DNA of 30,591 bases from Mastigamoeba balamuthi. Its lineage: Eukaryota; Evosea; Mastigamoebida; Mastigamoebidae. The stretch is from contig CACRSC010000020.1 of assembly GCA_902651635.1 (NCBI GenBank), forward strand, positions 182,556 through 213,146, in the 5' to 3' direction. The translations under genes and the position numbers were made by a program. Of this stretch, positions 30,189 through 30,591 are shown in pieces (the first letter of the stretch is position 1; each line of letters begins with the position of its first letter). Below the pieces are notes generated by a model that saw only the letters and a program-made list of their open reading frames with translations, was not told where the DNA came from and ran no database searches.

Positions 30189-30591
30189 ATGAAGCGCACC
30201 CGTGCCGCCTCGGCGCTCAAGGAGCGCCCTGCCAAGCGCGCCCGCGCTCCCGCCAAGTCCGTCGAGGCCTCCGAGGCGCCCGCAGCGCCCGCGGAGCCCA
30301 CAGAGCCCGCAGAGCCGGCGCCTGCGCCTGCAGAAGCGGCGACAGAGACGACGACAGCGACGGCGGTGGCGGTGGAGACGCTGGACGAGGCGTGGGCGCG
30401 GGTGATGGGGCGGGTGGGGGCGCTGGGGGAGGAGAAGCGGGCCAAGGGGGCGCAGACGGTGCAGAAGGCGCTGTCGAGCAAGAAGAACCTGCGGGACCCG
30501 GCGTGGGTCAACAAGCTCATCGGCCAGTTCGGCACCTTCGGCGAGCTCCCCTTCGCCCTCGACCTCCTCCGCTCCTTCCTCGCCGGTGCTC
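30189..30591 (+). CDS. Basic hypothetical protein, 3' truncated by window end
   Basis: Not recognised. It opens MKRTRAASALKERPAKRARA, a bipartite nuclear-localisation-like sequence. An Ala/Pro/Glu/Thr-rich linker follows, then a helical-looking domain (ETLDEAWARVMGRVGALGEE, KNLRDPAWVNKLIGQF, ELPFALDLLRSFLAG). The frame is open to the window end, and a possible GT donor lies at 30586-30587. The upstream 149 nt contain GATTC-rich sequence like other presumed promoters in the window. Confidence 0.6.
   Translation, partial: MKRTRAASALKERPAKRARAPAKSVEASEAPAAPAEPTEPAEPAPAPAEAATETTTATAVAVETLDEAWARVMGRVGALGEEKRAKGAQTVQKALSSKKNLRDPAWVNKLIGQFGTFGELPFALDLLRSFLAGA

Overview
This window is nuclear DNA of a GC-rich, intron-dense unicellular eukaryote. 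The coding exons are strongly GC-rich at third positions. Most genes are split by short introns (about 40-130 nt, a few up to about 270) that mostly follow GT-AG, with a minority that are best explained as GC-AG. The genes are a PBP1-type receptor with a kinase-like domain, paxillin-like LIM, RhoGAP and DEP/PH/WD40 proteins, F-box proteins, a secreted alpha-galactosidase and a Cys-rich tail-anchored protein. This set fits a free-living amoeba (Amoebozoa, Acanthamoeba- or Mastigamoeba-like) better than a bacterium, fungus or plant. The assignment is inference; no marker gene in the window settles it.

Layout, left to right: (1) a poly-G run and a poorly resolved hypothetical gene with an 11-residue repeat (372-1364), ending in a large imperfect inverted repeat. 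(2) An FBXO11-like protein with F-box, beta-helix and UBR zinc finger (+, 1748-3951). (3) A GH27 alpha-galactosidase with a beta-trefoil lectin module inserted in its C-terminal domain (-, 4226-6289). (4) A receptor with a PBP1-like ectodomain and a degenerate kinase domain (+, 7333-11548). (5) A RhoGAP with a Pro-rich tail (-, 11836-14328). (6) A DEP-DEP-PH-polyQ-WD40 protein (-, 15031-17828). (7) A paxillin-like protein with three LIM domains, head to head with it (+, 18120-19739). (8) A Pro/Tyr-rich protein with a Cys-rich tail (+, 20866-21542). (9) An F-box/beta-propeller protein (+, 22210-24490). (10) An unrecognised Cys-rich protein (+, 24990-26091). (11) An MFS drug:H+ antiporter-like transporter (-, 26175-28154). 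(12) tRNA-Glu(CTC) (-, 28363-28433). (13) Pyrroline-5-carboxylate reductase (+, 28769-30039). (14) The 5' part of a basic protein running off the window (+, 30189 on).

Exon boundaries were set by hand from splice sites, phase continuity and protein-family continuity. For nearly every gene the exons sum to a whole number of codons with no internal stop. Functionally, the RhoGAP, DEP/PH/WD40 and LIM genes form a cluster with Rho/cytoskeleton/adhesion character. The two F-box proteins suggest SCF ubiquitin ligase adaptors. The rest looks like ordinary, unrelated neighbours. No mobile element with a coding capacity, CRISPR array or bacterial operon was seen. The most notable signals are the recurring GC-AG introns sharing a GCACGC donor, the receptor pseudokinase, the lectin insertion in the glycosidase, and short hairpins recurring upstream of many start codons.
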